DNA of 64,000 nt from Pomacea canaliculata (lineage: Eukaryota > Mollusca > Gastropoda > Architaenioglossa > Ampullariidae), in NCBI RefSeq assembly GCF_003073045.1, contig NC_037602.1, positions 12,217,731 through 12,281,730 on the forward strand, in the 5' to 3' direction. The position numbers and the translations under genes were made by a program. This document shows positions 29,863-42,550 of this stretch, piece by piece (the first letter of the stretch is position 1; each line of letters begins with the position of its first letter). The notes below the pieces were generated by a model. That model saw nothing but the letters and a program-made list of their open reading frames with translations. It searched no databases and was not told the origin of the DNA.

Positions 29863-32800
29863 TCAGTACGGGTAGGTGGAGCCAGTTTTCAGCACATAGA
29901 GACCAGAACTATTAGTGGAAGCATGGTACCCCATGTTAGAACACCCTTTGGCACATGACGTGCAATGCCCTAACTTGTACTCGCTCAAGCTGACACACGG
30001 GTAGGCCACAAACGGGTTGTTTCTGATGCTGGCCGTGTAGTAGCTGGTGGCCCTCATGTGGCTGCAGTCTAGCGTGCCAATAGCATCTGTTGATACAAGC
30101 AAGTATAGTAAATAAAGAAACAAGGAAGTAGCTTAGTGTACTCCTGTAATACATTCTATAAATTTTACTAATCACGTGGACTGACATCTAGAAACGTATT
30201 TGAATGTAATGAATGAACCCCATGCCTTCACTGAACGATTTTTCCATGTCTGATTCAGGAAGATCAGAGATCTGTTTTGTTCGAAATTACAAGAAAGTTA
30301 ATTGTTATAATCATTGATATTGTTTGTTGAACTTGTTTTTAAAGTGTCTTTCAAACCCACTGACTGATTGTTTGATGTGTTTGATGTGTATTCTAACCCT
30401 ATCTTTCCCTTTTCTCGTCTGTTAGCTAGTCCCCCTGCTCGTCTTCCTCTGTAGGTTCATGACACTCTCAGTCTTTGAGGTTTGTTCCCTGATTCCTCTT
30501 TGAGTCTTCTTTGTTTTTATGACAGTACTTGTCTGCACAGTTGTTTCTACCTCCGTCAATCCTATGCTGTCCATATCTCGGTCTCAAGCGCTGAAAGCAA
30601 GCTTTGTGAACGTGATCATGCGCTATACACATCAGCAGCAACACCATCTAATGTTTTAAAAAAGAGACAGCTACTCTTGCCTCATGTCCAGTACAACTCC
30701 CTAGAGATTTCTCTTACCTTGTACTTGTCCAGTAAACAGGCCACCGAGTATTTTGAGCACAAGGGATACGCCATCTGCACATCCGGGCATGTCAACGCCT
30801 CCATTGGGGAAGAAATCGGCATCACCGCACATTTCCGCAGTTCCGAGACCTGGAAGCAGAGCATGACGGCCAGTCAAGACGACACAGAACATGATGGCAA
30901 AGAAAAGGACATAAACACGAAACATGCAAACCACAGAGGTAGTCCAAGTCTACCGTTGGACTAGAGAAACCATAAGGCTGTAACTATCACGTGACATCAT
31001 CCATAGACACATTGCCTACCCCCCAGCACGAGAGGCTTGGCGTTGGTGTGGATGACGTCAACAAACTGCGCGTCGTCCCTGTCCAGTTTCACAAGCTTGT
31101 CGTACGTTTCGAAATTGGGGCCAGCAGGGTCCAGACCTGTGAGTCATAAAACTAGAACGCCTCTAACATTCATCAATGTAATATTCATATGTATGGTTCA
31201 TAATATATAATCTTATATATAGTGTGATCAAGTGTAATATCTATATGTGTAACTCAGAATATATATATAATGTTAGAGTGTGTCGATGTGTGCGAGGTGG
31301 GTGTGTAAGCTCCCTTGCACTGGGTGTTCGGGTACCCAAGAGCTGGTTGGTCAGTTGGACTATGCTTCTCTACCGGGGCTGGCATGGAACCGTCAACCTT
31401 CTGCCTGGAAGTGGCACTAACCTTCAAGCTATCGGACCACCCAGTGACATCACAAGATCACAAGCAAATCAGTCTCTGACTTCTCACCTGTAATCCTGCC
31501 CAGCCTCCCGTCCAGGCCATGGCCAGCGTAGCCCGCTATCTGCGCGCCCAGCGAGTGACCAATCACGTGGACGGCGGACATGGGGACACCCAGCTTCTCA
31601 AGCAACAAGATGAGAGTCGCGATGTAGTTGCCGACAACCCGAGTGTTGGCCGTGGCCTGGTAGTAGTTAGGTCCCTTGGCGCCTTGTTGCCAGTCTACGG
31701 CGATGATGTTGACATTCTGTTAATGGAAACAACAAACAGCACGTCCTTGTGCCAGCAACATAATAAGATCTATTGAAATATGATGAGAGATATTCAACAT
31801 AACTAAAATTTAACTTTGAAATGCTGATGGGGCATTTTTATTATGCTGTCAAATCATCAATCAAGCCGCATTCTCTCGTTGGTATTTGAGTCTCACTACC
31901 AGCACCATAGAAGTCTATATTTATGAAGTCAAAGACTGGATGGTATCAAACTCAATGATGATAAGGCATTCACACTTCCTGGAAAAGGAGGAAGAGCGAA
32001 AAGTACAGGAGGGGACACGTTTCATGCGATGGTTTGTTGTGAGTCTCACCCGAGGCCAGCAACTAAGGGTCTGTCACGGCCACCATTTCAGGTCAGGCGA
32101 TGGGCAGAGGTTTGGTTTTGTCTTCAGAAATAACTCAGTGAGAATCCGCTCTGACACCCGCCGGCGAGATAACTAGTCTGGAATGTACTGTCATACTTAG
32201 TGGTGACAGGGGAGAAGACTGTCCTACATAGAATTTGAAGAGCGTGTCCTCTTTTTCATAAACAAAAGTTTAGTAAAATGTTTTATACCTGCGTCAGCAT
32301 CTCTTTCACCATGTCCTGAACCCATTGTTTGCTGGCAGAGTGAGTGAATCCGTGTACAATGAATTTCGTGGGTCGTTGGGCGTTGAAGTTGGAGTTTTTC
32401 ACGGAGGTAACATTCATAGGGTCCAGCAGCTGCGGTGACGTCGGATTCTCCAGGTGTGTACAACAGAAAACGGATGTTTTGCTGTGACGGCGATTGTGGA
32501 AGATATGAGAAGCTGTTAATAAAAGGCCACCCGACATCATAGTACTGAAACTGGGGCAACATTTCCCGGTATGTGACACTGAGAACAGCACCACAGCATC
32601 CTTGGACAGAAAAAAGTGAATGATTACAATGAATCATGCCTGGTACCGATCAGAACACAATGGTTACAGTGAACTGGTTTTGTGACTTTTTGTAAGGAAA
32701 TGAGTCCAGTTAGGGAGCTTGAATGGCGAAGTCACAACTTTTTAAAGTAACAATCTAATCTCAACAATATCACATGGCAACAGCAAACACGCTCAGTGCT

Positions 32801-33100
32801 TTGTATCCAGCTTTACACGACAAAGTGAGCAACAATTCTGACAAACACACCGACTTAGTTTGTGAGAAGAGACACGTAGCTGTTACAGAAGTAAGGATGG
32901 AAAGTAATTGTTACAGTTAATGTCGAAAGTGTTGCAGAAGAAAGGTGGAAGGTGTAGCAGAGTGAGAGTGAAAAGTAAATGTGAAAAATTCAGGGGGAAA
33001 AGTGTCACAAAATGAACATACCCGTATGTTAATAATCGATGTTACTCAACATACCTGTGCACCAGATGAGGATCAGGAGGAGAGAAATGTGGGAAAGCAT
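29863..33100 (-). pseudogene. Lipase copy 4: complete exon set, one frameshift in exon 2
   Basis: Exons are at 33100-33055, 32600-32289, 31716-31488, 31136-31020, 30849-30718 and 30086-29863. All but exon 2 have the canonical length and are open, and Ser (GHSLG), Asp (LDPAGP) and His (DCSHMRA) are all present. Exon 2 is 312 instead of 311 nt: one extra base near 32452 breaks the frame after FLLYTP. Exon 5 uses CTTCCAG as acceptor after a small intron deletion. If the extra base is an assembly error this would be a second functional gene; otherwise it is a very young pseudogene. Confidence 0.82.
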
Positions 33101-33152
33101 TGTCTCTCGCTCTCAAATCAAAGGGTTTGTTTCACCAGACAATGTTCATGGG

Positions 33153-33159
33153 TTTTATA
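33153..33159 (-). promoter_or_regulatory. TATA box of lipase copy 4
   Basis: TATAAAA on the minus strand at the conserved distance from the signal-peptide exon. Confidence 0.7.
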
Positions 33160-33839
33160 GAGCATATGTCATGTACATCACAACCTGTGGCAGTCACAGT
33201 CATACCTGTTAATCTCAGTATCTTATTTACAATCAGATAAAGCGCTGACTGTTTCCTTTTTTTCACGCAAAACCTGTTTGCATGTATTGTGAAGGAAACT
33301 TACTGTTAAAAAAGTACAGAACAAAGTAGAGTTGATTGTATTTCTAATATACATTTTCATTTCGAATGCATATTAATAAGTTTGGAAAACACCACCGACA
33401 TTAATCAAGGTAGATCACTTTTCAGGTTGTTTGTGTTTCGGTTCATTGCTCATTGCTCACCTGTGTTCTGTTACTCTGCAAAATCCAATTAAATATAACG
33501 ATAGAAGAAAATATCAAAGTAATAATAATTCTGAAATCAATATTAAGGGCCAACTAAAGCAGATTTAACTCTTCAATTGCAAGAAGCACACCTGCTACCA
33601 GGAGTAACAGAGCTTAAAGATAAATACAAACAAACTGAGGAGGACGAGAAGTGGGGAATAGGAGTGGAGAAGAAAGGGTAGATGACAATGAGCTGTAGTC
33701 TTTTTGTTCATTGGCTTGAAAACAAACGTCCTCATGTGATGGATGATGTCTGTCCAGTGACGAGTGAACAGATTGTGAAAGTGAGACAGAGGCAGACCGT
33801 CATTAACTAGTGATGCTTCTCCTTACCTTCTGCCTGACT

Positions 33840-34720
33840 CCATACACACATATATCTTTGAACCATTTTGAGATTTGAGATATAGATAACCTGGAATACT
33901 TGGTTTGTGTCTTTATGCATATCGCGGGGGAGAATTCGTGCATGCAGGGGACAGGCCGCTCGGAGTAAGAAAAAAAGGGTGGGGGGAAGGTCTAATTCGT
34001 AAACCTTGTGCAGGAGCAAAACTGATGATCTTAGTAACGAGGGTTCACCTCCAGGTTTTTCGCTTAGTGAACAGTGCAGGGCATTTCCAACCCAGCCGCC
34101 AAGACGGTTGATCATACCTGTAAATGTATTAATTAAGATAGGGGAATCGGTGCATTTAGTTCCTTGCCGTCAAGGTAAACAATTATGTTTTAATATTGTC
34201 CCGAATTCTAAATTCTGATTTCACGGCAAAAAGAATTGTTGAATTGTTTCATGTGAAAAATGTTAATATTTAACAAGAAATTACATTATGAGTTAAACGT
34301 GAGGGAGACTAATAGTAGTAGTGAGTGGCAGAGTCTCATTAGTAATCAAGTTACAGGAACTAATGTGGAGGAACAGTTAAGGACCCACTGAGACAGATCC
34401 TAACTATGGGAGGGCCTGAGAGCCTTGTACCTACACCGGGTAGAAGGTATAGTGAGCATTGAGTTTTCTCTGTGCGAGTTGTCTGAGTAGAATTATTTGG
34501 TATTTATATTGTGTGTTGGGGGCAGAGTATTTGTGTTACTGTGACCTGAACAGAACCAGCTTTTAAAAAAAGATAACAGATAAAAAGAAAAGAACAGAAA
34601 AGTAGACAGCGGGCGCTTCAGTAAAAGCCGAGAAGTCCACGGAGAGGTCTTTGTTTTGTGTCTTTGAAAGAACGAGTGTGTGTGTTGCTCGTGTGAGTCT
34701 GTGACAGTATGTCGTTAGTT
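33840..34720. other. Intergenic stretch between lipase copies 4 and 5
   Basis: 33880-34000 repeats part of the 13.3-kb block. 34000-34720 is not found elsewhere in the window and has no ORF with recognisable features. Confidence 0.5.
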
Positions 34721-35695
34721 GGATAAGTGCTATATATCTATATGTTATTGACAACAATCAAGATGGCTCTGAGCAATCAACCATATCATTACATCAGCTG
34801 ACACTGGGATCGAGTTATGTTAGTGACACGTCATCACATCTGTGATGAGAAGGAGGTATAAACACTAACAAAACGATACGAGAACAAAGCGATTGTAACT
34901 TTTGAAGATGTTAGTGCTTTATTAATGATGGTAAGTACAAGACATTATTCACAGCTTCTATGGTTCAGACCATCAGACTTCTTTAAAGCACAACACTTGG
35001 AGATCAAAGGTTTAGTCACCATCAGGGAAAGGACCAGACTGTCTGCTCGAGAGGTACGGGTACCTTTCCATATACTTTACTGTGGTCGAGGTGTCAGTAC
35101 GGGTAGGTGGAGCCAGTGTTCAGCACATAGAGACCAGAACTATAAGTGGAAGCATGGTACCCCATGTTAGAACAACCTTCGGCACAGGACGTGCAATGCC
35201 CTAACTTGTACTCGCTCAAGCTGGCACACGGGTAGGCCACAAACGGGTTGTTTCTGATGCTGGCCGTGTAGTAGCTGGTGGCCCTCATGTGGCTGCAGTC
35301 AAGCGCGTCGCTAACATCTGTTGAAACAAGCAAGTATAGTAAATAAAGAAACAAGCAGTAACTCAGTAAATTCCTATATATGCTAAAACATTTGTTAATC
35401 AAGAGCATTGACGTCTAGAAACGTATTTGAATGTTATGAAGCCGAAGCCATTTTCCATGTCTGATTCAGGAGGAGCAAAGATTTATGTTGTGTTTTTAAT
35501 TATGAAGAATGAAGGCTTCTTCATCGCGAACTAAGTTAAAGGTGAGCAAAAGCTTCATCATGCTACGGTAGAGTCGTCTGTCGATCATAAAGCTGAGTGA
35601 CTGAGTGCCTGAGCTCTCTTTGTTCAAAAAGAAGAAAAAATGTTAAAATAACAGTCCAAGCTCAATCTGCACGGCACTAGTAATTCTTGGTGGGG

Positions 35696-35858
35696 GGGGG
35701 GGGAATTGGTGTTTTACGCCGTGCCAGCAACTAAGGCTATATTACGGCAAGCAGTCAGCCCTGCAAACAGATGCCACGTGCAGAGAAAGATCAGCGTGCC
35801 CGAGACGAGAAATGAACTCAGGGCAGCCAACCTTCACTGTATTGGTGACAGGCGCTAA
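35696..35858 (-). mobile_element. tRNA-derived SINE, 5' truncated, minus strand
   Basis: Reverse complement of the SINE at 27871, missing its first about 20 bp. Flanked by AATTCTTGGTGGGG at 35682-35695 and 35859-35872. The G-run at its left edge is the element's C-rich tail. Confidence 0.82.
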
Positions 35859-36172
35859 AATTCTTGGTGGGGATATGGAAATTAATATTATAAACGAGTA
35901 TTATATCATCTTAATGTCTGTAGTCAGGGCGTTTGCAAAATGGAGTTGTGTAGTGATACAGCGATCAGTCACGTGATCATTATTGTCCAACACTATTTTG
36001 TTGCACGAGTTAGTGGATGAAATAAGATCTTAAAATCTCACTTTTGTCTTTTATATACTTATATCCTTTTATATCCCTTCCATGTCCTCATCCGTGTCCA
36101 TCGTTCTGTTCCTTCATGTATCGCACATGTGTTTGCTCCTTTGTCAGCGGTACTGCGCCATGTCAGTTGCAC

Positions 36173-36190
36173 ATTATTATTATTATTATT

Positions 36191-36228
<38 letters not shown>

Positions 36229-36232
36229 TATT
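36173..36232. repeat. (ATT)n(ATC)n compound microsatellite
   Basis: About 20 bp of TTA repeats followed by about 38 bp of TCA repeats; the Ile-, Ser- and Asp-runs in the overlapping ORFs come from it. Confidence 0.95.
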
Positions 36233-36363
36233 TTCATCGTCAGTTCTTCTGGAAGAAAATGAATACAATGTGTCACAGTACGCTAGAAAGACAAAGCTAG
36301 TTCGTTTCAAATTTGACTAGTGGTGGTAGGGTTAAGGGACCCACTCCGTAGCAGTCCTGGGAG

Positions 36364-36507
36364 CAGGCCCGTTCTTACCCCCCGCGGGGCCCGAGGCATA
36401 GGGTATGTGCGGGGCCCTTGACACCACGATCGCCACGGTTGTTATTTAATGAAATGTGCGGGGCCCTAGGCAGATGCATCGTCTGCCTGCCCCTAAGCAC
36501 GGCCCTG
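36364..36507. mobile_element. hAT-type MITE, 144 bp, perfect 8-bp target duplication
   Basis: Ends CAGGCCCGTTCTTA and, from the other side, CAGGGCCGTGCTTA (12 of 14 match). Target duplication CCTGGGAG lies at 36356-36363 and 36508-36515. It sits in the degenerate part of lipase copy 5. Confidence 0.87.
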
Positions 36508-36994
36508 CCTGGGAGCCATATAACCGAAGTGTGATGACGTATGTGTGTGTGTGTTGTCCAATCAATGTCTCAGACGTTATCTAACTACAAAGAAAAAATG
36601 TTCTCTGGTATTTTTCACGAATTTGGCGAAGATTAGCGGAAAAACGGTTTGGTGAATGTTTTCTGCGGATGTTTGTAAAATCGTTTCAGTAGAACAACCA
36701 ACAACCAACAACAATTGGGGCCAGCAGGGTCCAGACCTGTGAGTCATAAAGCTATCACAACATTCATCAATGTAAGATCTATATGTGTAATTCATTAAAT
36801 ATATATATAGACACTCTTATAGCGTCGATGCGTTCGGGTAGAGGGCGGCAGTGGGTTCTCGGTAAAAATTTCTTTCGTCTAGGGGTTAGATCGTTTGTTG
36901 TTTTGCTCTGAAGCAGACCTCCTTTATTTGGAACAAAAAACAGTAGACAGCGAGGCAAAGGACGTCGGAACCAGATGGGCATAACTGAAGGAGG

Positions 36995-37320
36995 CTGCCC
37001 AAAACCGGGACCACCCTGCAAGGTGCCTTGAAGGACAGTCTTCGACAGTGTGTCGTGCCGGGTCACATGACCAAAGAAGACCAGCTTACGTCGCTTTAGT
37101 GTTGAATGTAGAGGTTCATGGTCTCCTATGAGTGTGACAATCTTATTTCTTACAAAATTGTTGGCTCTATGTTCTTTGTATCAGATCCGTAGCAGCCTCC
37201 TCAGACACTTGTTCTCGGATGCTTGGATTCTCCCTTCCATTTCGGCGAACAGAGTCCACGTATCGCATCCGTAGAGCAGGATCGGCACTAGCTTCATTTT
37301 TAATAGTTTTTGCTTTACAT
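36995..37320 (-). pseudogene. LINE reverse-transcriptase 3' fragment
   Basis: Minus-strand reading gives ILLYGCDTWTLFAEMEGRIQ, CLRRLLRI then a stop, and FFGHVTRHDTLSKTVLQGTL. This is the C-terminal part of the endonuclease/RT protein of a common invertebrate non-LTR family. Both sides are truncated and the catalytic region is absent. Confidence 0.75.
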
Positions 37321-37329
37321 GTCATAAGT

Positions 37330-38480
37330 TGTTAAGGGTGGCTCCAAATGATTAACATCTACGCATATCAAATGTAAACGTGATTTGAGAGGGTACCCTA
37401 TTATAATGAACTGCGTAATTTGGAAGGTACCCTCAACGAATTAACGTGGTTGGGTGGTTATTTTGCTTGGAAGTGCTTCCACCTAGAGGAGATTTCGCAC
37501 TGTGACAGGAGAGTGAGGAAACCGGAGTACCGGAGACCGGCGCTGGGAACAGGCGTCACAGCACGAACTAATATCCCTGGACAGCTGGCAGCCCATTTTT
37601 TCCAGTTAACTGCTAAAACGAGGCATTCGACGACATAGCTTCCGGTTTATTCACATTCTTTGTTACGGCTCGCCGAGACTAACAGCGGATCACTTCGCAA
37701 GAGGCCAAGAGTGAGTCTCGGTGTCTTGGACCTAGTGAGAGTGCTAGGACTGAACACGTGTGTGGATGCAAGGGAGTGAATGATGAGCGTTTTCTAAATG
37801 GAACTTGATAAATGACGTAAGGTCACGTCAAAAAAATAGTGACGTCAAAGTAAGATGACGAGGAGAAAGAGGACGTTAGATGCGGATAGAAGAAGAGAGG
37901 ACGTTAGAGAGCGGATGGAAGGAGATGACATTGGAGAGCGGATAGAAGGAGAAGGATGTTAGAGAGCAGACAGAAGAGGAAGAACGAAGAGTGGAGAGAA
38001 GGGAGAAGACGGAGTGAGTTGGTAGAGAGCCTTTGCCAAGACAATGTGCCTCGCGAGTGAGTAAAAGATTGAGTGTGTTAGTCAAAGGAAAAGTCATTGT
38101 GTTAGTGACTGTATTTTTTTATAGTTTGGATTTGTTCTTTTGAGTTTTTGTTTAGTAAACACGGGCAGACTCGTACAGGCGAATTATTTTTTCTGAGAGA
38201 AAGAACGCGAAATTGTCCGACCCGCTGGTGTGTTGGAGAGAGTGTAAAACGAGAGGCACTAGCGGCGTCGTGACACTCGGCGACAGACAGGGAGTGAGTG
38301 AGTGAATAAGTCCTAGCGAGTCGCCTTCAGGTTGTTGGTCTGTAAAGGGAGGCAACACCACTATTTTTGTCTCCCCTGTCATTCAAGACGACAGAGCAGG
38401 CTCAATCTGTTGATCCTGCACTCAGGTGTCCGATAAACGTTAATGACTTATATTGATTGATCCTCGAGGTTACTGCGACA
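37330..38480. other. Insert in lipase copy 5 with purine-rich repeats
   Basis: Not found in the other units except 37640-37720, which matches the dispersed repeat of 19700-19850 and 60220-60350. About 37866-37980 is a degenerate repeat of about 33 bp with cores like GAGGACGTTAGAGAGCGGAT. No convincing gene. Confidence 0.45.
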
Positions 38481-40369
38481 GCTGTTGGTTTACACAAATA
38501 AATAGAAGTGGAGATGAAACACAGCTTAGGATGAGCAGGTGCACCTTGAGATCGAGTCAGAAGTGCCATTGACTATTGCTGCTACTTGTTGACCAGAAAG
38601 TGAATGAAAGTCAAATGAAAATTGTTTTTCCTAGTCACCTGTAATCCTTCCCAGCCTCCCGTCCAAGCCATGGCCTGCGTAGCCCGCTACCTGCGCGCCC
38701 AGCGAGTGACCAATGACGTGGACGGAGGACATGGGGACACCCAGCTTCTCAAACAACAAGATGAGAGTCGCGATGTAGTTGCCGACAACCCGAGTGTTGG
38801 CCGTGGCCTGGTAGTAGTTAGGTCCCTTGGCGCCTTGTTGCCAGTCTACGGCGATGATGTTGACATTCTGTTAAGGGGAACAACAAACAGCACGTCCTTG
38901 TGCCAGCAACATAATAAGATCTATTACAATATGATGAGAGATATTCAACATAACTAAATTTAACTTTGAAATGCTGATGGCACATTTTTATTATGCCGTC
39001 AAATCATCAATCAAGCCGCATTCTCTTGTTGGTATTTGAGTCTCACTACCAGCACCATAGAAGTCTATATTTATGAAGTCAAAGACTGGATGGTATCAAA
39101 CTCAATGATGATAAGGCATTCACACTTCCTGGAAAAGGAGGAAGAGTGAAAAGTACAGGAGGGGACACGTTTCATGCGATGGTTTGTTGTTTGAGTCTCA
39201 CCCCAGGCCAGCAACTAAGGGTCTGTCACGGCCACCATTTCAGGTCAGGCGATGGGCAGAGGTTTGGGTTTTGTCTTCAGAAATAACTCAGTGAGAATCC
39301 GCTGTGACACCCGCCGGCAAAAGGCGGGGTGGCGAGGTAACTAGTCCAGAATGCAATTGAGGGATGATAAGGAAGATTTTGTTACATAGATGTGTCTAGA
39401 CTGTCTTCTTTCTCCCCAAAGTCTAGTAAAATGTTTTATACCTGCGTCAGCATCTCTTTCACCATGTCCTGAACCCATTTATCGCTGGCAGAGTCAGTGT
39501 ATCCGTGTACAATGAATTTCGTGGGTCGTTGGGCGTTGAAGTTGGAGTTTTTCACGAAGGTAACATTCATAGCGTCCAGCAGCTGTGGTGTCGTCGGATT
39601 CTCCGGTGTGTACAATAGAAAACGGATTTTTTGCTGTGACGGCGATTGAGGGAGATGGAATTTGCTGTTGGTAAAATGAGACCCGACATCATAGTACTGA
39701 AACTGGGGCAACATTTCTGGATAGGTGACGCTTTGAAGAGCACTACAGCATCCTTGGACAGAAAATGTTTACAATAAATTATTACTGGTATCAACGAACA
39801 CACTTGAATGATTACAATGAACTGGTTTGGATAGCTTTTTATAAGGAAATGAGTAGGTGGAAAGTAATTGTTACAGAGGTCAGGTAAATATTACAGAAGT
39901 CAGGATGGAAAGTATTACAGAAGCCAGGTCCAAATAAACTGCTATAGAAGTCTGGTGGAAAGTATTACTAAAGTCTGGTCAAAATTAACTGTTATAGAAG
40001 TCAGGTGGAAAGTATTACAGAAGTCAGGTGGACAGTAACTGTTAGAGAAGTCAGGGGGAAAATATTTGTTACAGATGTCAGGGTTAAAATAGAGTAGCAG
40101 GCAAAAGAAGAGAAGAGTGGAGGAAAAGGGAAAAGACGAATTTGAAGACCTTTAGGTTTTCATCATCTATCTTCTCAATAGGAAAAATACCCTTGTGCCT
40201 TTATGAACATCGACAATATTTTGAAACCGTCAAACCAGTTTAATATTTTAGCAGCTGGAAATACGTCACGAAAGTTAACTGTAGAACGACCTGTAGCCCA
40301 CCGTTTACTGGACACGTCGACACACAGACCGATGTCGTGGACAAAGCGACTGCTAACGATCGATGTTAC

Positions 40370-40486
40370 TCAACATACCTGTGTGTTAATGACCAATGGT
40401 ACTCAACATACCTGTGTGTTAATGACCAATGTTACTCAATATACCTGTGTGTTAATGATGGACATTACTCAACATACCTGTGCACC
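40370..40486. repeat. 33-bp donor-derived minisatellite, 4 units (copy 5)
   Basis: Four diverged units of the exon-1 donor repeat, the last holding the remaining exon-1 bases and the GTATGT donor. Homology to the lipase unit stops at once after GTGCACC. Confidence 0.88.
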
Positions 40487-40489
40487 ATA

Positions 40490-42535
40490 CCAGCAGCTGG
40501 TATTACGAGAGTATAGATTTGCAGAGTAATCAAGATTTGCCTTAAATTAAAATATCTGTACTCCACCTGACCACTGAATCTGATCGACTGATTATTATTC
40601 TCCCTAAATAACTGCTACATGGGCAGAATGTGTTTATAAGGGCAGGCATTCCGTCAATCTGTCTCGTGTGTCATTCCTGTCAATGACATTTCGTAGACGC
40701 AGCCGTGGCAAAACGAGAAAGAAATAAACAAAATAGCAAAACAAACTAATCAATGCTTACACCACATCTACGTGTTATCTACAGTGTCAATGAATAGTGT
40801 CACACAAAACAGTTTTCTACATGTGAGTTTTATGCCTGTCTAACAGCAAACCGCTGAGTTTTGTGGGGCTGGGGTACTGCAGGCACTGTCACTTCTGGAA
40901 CCACAGTTACTGTCATATCTGGCACCACAGGTAGTCACTTTTGGTATCACTATAGTTCTGGCTTAATGGGTGGGAGAGTACCATACTAAAACGGAGTTTC
41001 TTCGTCACTGTCGTAGTCCTGACAATTCTGTGTCTCCGGCAGCTGAATGTCCTCTAACTGCAGAGACGACTTCGCTGTTGTCATGTCGCTCCTATTGAGG
41101 GTCAGTGCAGGGCGTCAACAAGGGGCCTGACTGTGTACACAGCACTGTCATCAACAACTGGCCGGTTGGTGATATTACAGGTACTCCGGCCGCTCCATCC
41201 ATGGAATCTGTCCCGTTGCAGTTCTGCTTGGCACTGCCGTCGTTGTGGTTGTTGCTGTTGTAGTTGCACCACTGGCTTGTTTTGAAACTTTTTCCTTGAA
41301 ATCACCCGGCGATCACTGCCCCGGAAGTTCACTCCTCCGATACCACAGACGAACGTGGCTTCAACGCACTTGTATGACGGTCTGGATTCAAATTCCACCA
41401 ATTCACCTTTGCCTAGGTTGCGAAAGCCTGCCTTGTGAATAACTGAATGGTGGACAAAGACGTCTTGATCGCCATTATCAGGTGTGATGAACCCCCATCC
41501 TTTTGCCACGTTGAACCACCTGCAGAAACCTCGCCTTCTGCCCCCTCCACCATCGCTGCCATCGGGAGGTTTTGATAGCTGGCTGCCCCGTTGTCTTGTC
41601 TGCTGTCGTCGCAGATATTTATGTTTGTGCTGACAATCAGCTTTGAAGGGGAAATCACTTTGTTGTGTCCTGTGAAGCCGGGAGGCCGCCTCCATCTCCA
41701 GCTGTCTGACTCGTGCAGTCAGACGATCTCTCTCATCCTCCCTGTCATTACACATCTCCTCTCTCTCTAAGGAGATCGGCAAAAGAAGACCCATGGTCGG
41801 CCAGCTGTCTGGATGTTTCAGGTCGGACCTGGCTGTTTTTAAGTCCTTTCACAAAGCGTGTCGCCAGGTGTGTACTGGATATGGCGTCGCTCAGCAGGCG
41901 GTTTGCTTCCGCCTGTAAATTCCGGAGTGTCGCGGCATATTCGATGACCGCCTCCTCAATCCGCTGTCGGCGGTTATAGAAACTGGCAATGATGTCCACA
42001 GCATCTCTCCGCTCGCAGTACGCTTCCCTCAAAACATCCAAAATCTTTTCCGGTGTGTCTATCATGTCATGAGGGAACATCAGAACTCGCCGTCTAGCAG
42101 GTCCCTCCAGCGCGTTGAGAACATAGACACACGCCGCATTCTGAGGCATCGGGCTGATGGCGAGACCTAACTCCACCTCTCTTTCAAACTCGTCGACACT
42201 TGGCCCGCCGGCAAACTTCTGAAGGCGGAATAAATGACATGTTCCGATGTTCGTACAGCCTCTGCTATACTGTCGCCGTCTGCAGCCATTGTGCACTTCT
42301 CCGCCGACAAATATCCTGCTCGCAGCGCCAAAATGATGTAACCGAGTGGTGGGGTTTTGGACTGACGACAACAACCGTCCAGCACTCAAATAAAAGCAGG
42401 AACCGTCAGCAGATCCTTCCCCGATCCGCCGTTTTCTCTTCTTCTGTCCTTTTTCTTAACGTCTTCCTTTTTGTCGTCACCTTATGTCATTTGAACTTCA
42501 CAAATGACATCCGGCCCTCTACACAGCAGACAAGG
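40490..42535. mobile_element. Insertion carrying the Gag-CSD ORF, in place of lipase exon 1
   Basis: Compared with copies 0-4, about 75 bp covering most of exon 1 are replaced by about 2 kb. Homology stops at GTGCACC (40486) and resumes near 42530 with a mutated CAATGTTCATGGGTTTTATA block. I found no LTRs or target duplication, so the mechanism (insertion plus deletion) is unresolved. Confidence 0.65.
40986..42289 (-). pseudogene. Gag-like capsid fused to a cold-shock domain, frameshifted
   Basis: A start at 42289 in good context (ACAATGG) reads MAADGDSIAEAVRTSEH. After a frame change near 42235 a Gag capsid-like segment runs to about 41765 (KFAGGPSVDEFEREVELGLA; ALEGPARRRVL; then FVKGLKNSQVR). 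After a change in a GA-rich run at about 41765 a coiled-coil-like stretch (DERDRLTARVRQLEME), a Gly-rich linker, and a cold-shock domain follow, with RNP1 KGWGFI and RNP2 DVFVHHS. Then come a Gln-rich tail, another shift near 41105 and an acidic end stopping at 40986. Nucleic-acid binding by a CSD in place of a zinc knuckle is inferred. No protease or RT follows. Either a decayed element's gag or a captured gag gene. Confidence 0.75.
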
Positions 42536-42543
42536 TTCGTGGG

Positions 42544-42550
42544 TTTTACA
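42544..42550 (-). promoter_or_regulatory. Decayed TATA box of lipase copy 5
   Basis: The conserved TATAAAA reads TGTAAAA here, consistent with loss of constraint after exon 1 was destroyed. Confidence 0.6.

Larger units (their letters stand above)
35094..40486 (-). pseudogene. Lipase copy 5: gutted by deletions and insertions
   Basis: Exon 2 (39752-39442, 311 nt), exon 3 (38867-38639, 229 nt, GHSLGAQ kept) and exon 6 (35317-35094, 224 nt) are open and of normal length. Exon 4 survives only as its first about 25 nt (36736-36712, GLDPAGPN), exon 5 is absent, and exon 1 keeps only its last 9 nt (40486-40478) with its donor. The missing parts are replaced by a SINE, a MITE, a LINE fragment and the Gag-CSD element. 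Exon 2 differs from the other copies more than they do from each other, so this is probably the most diverged member. Confidence 0.85.

Noticed and set aside
36044-36320. Poly-Ile, poly-Ser, poly-His and poly-Asp ORFs on both strands
   Set aside because: Translations of the ATT/ATC microsatellite.
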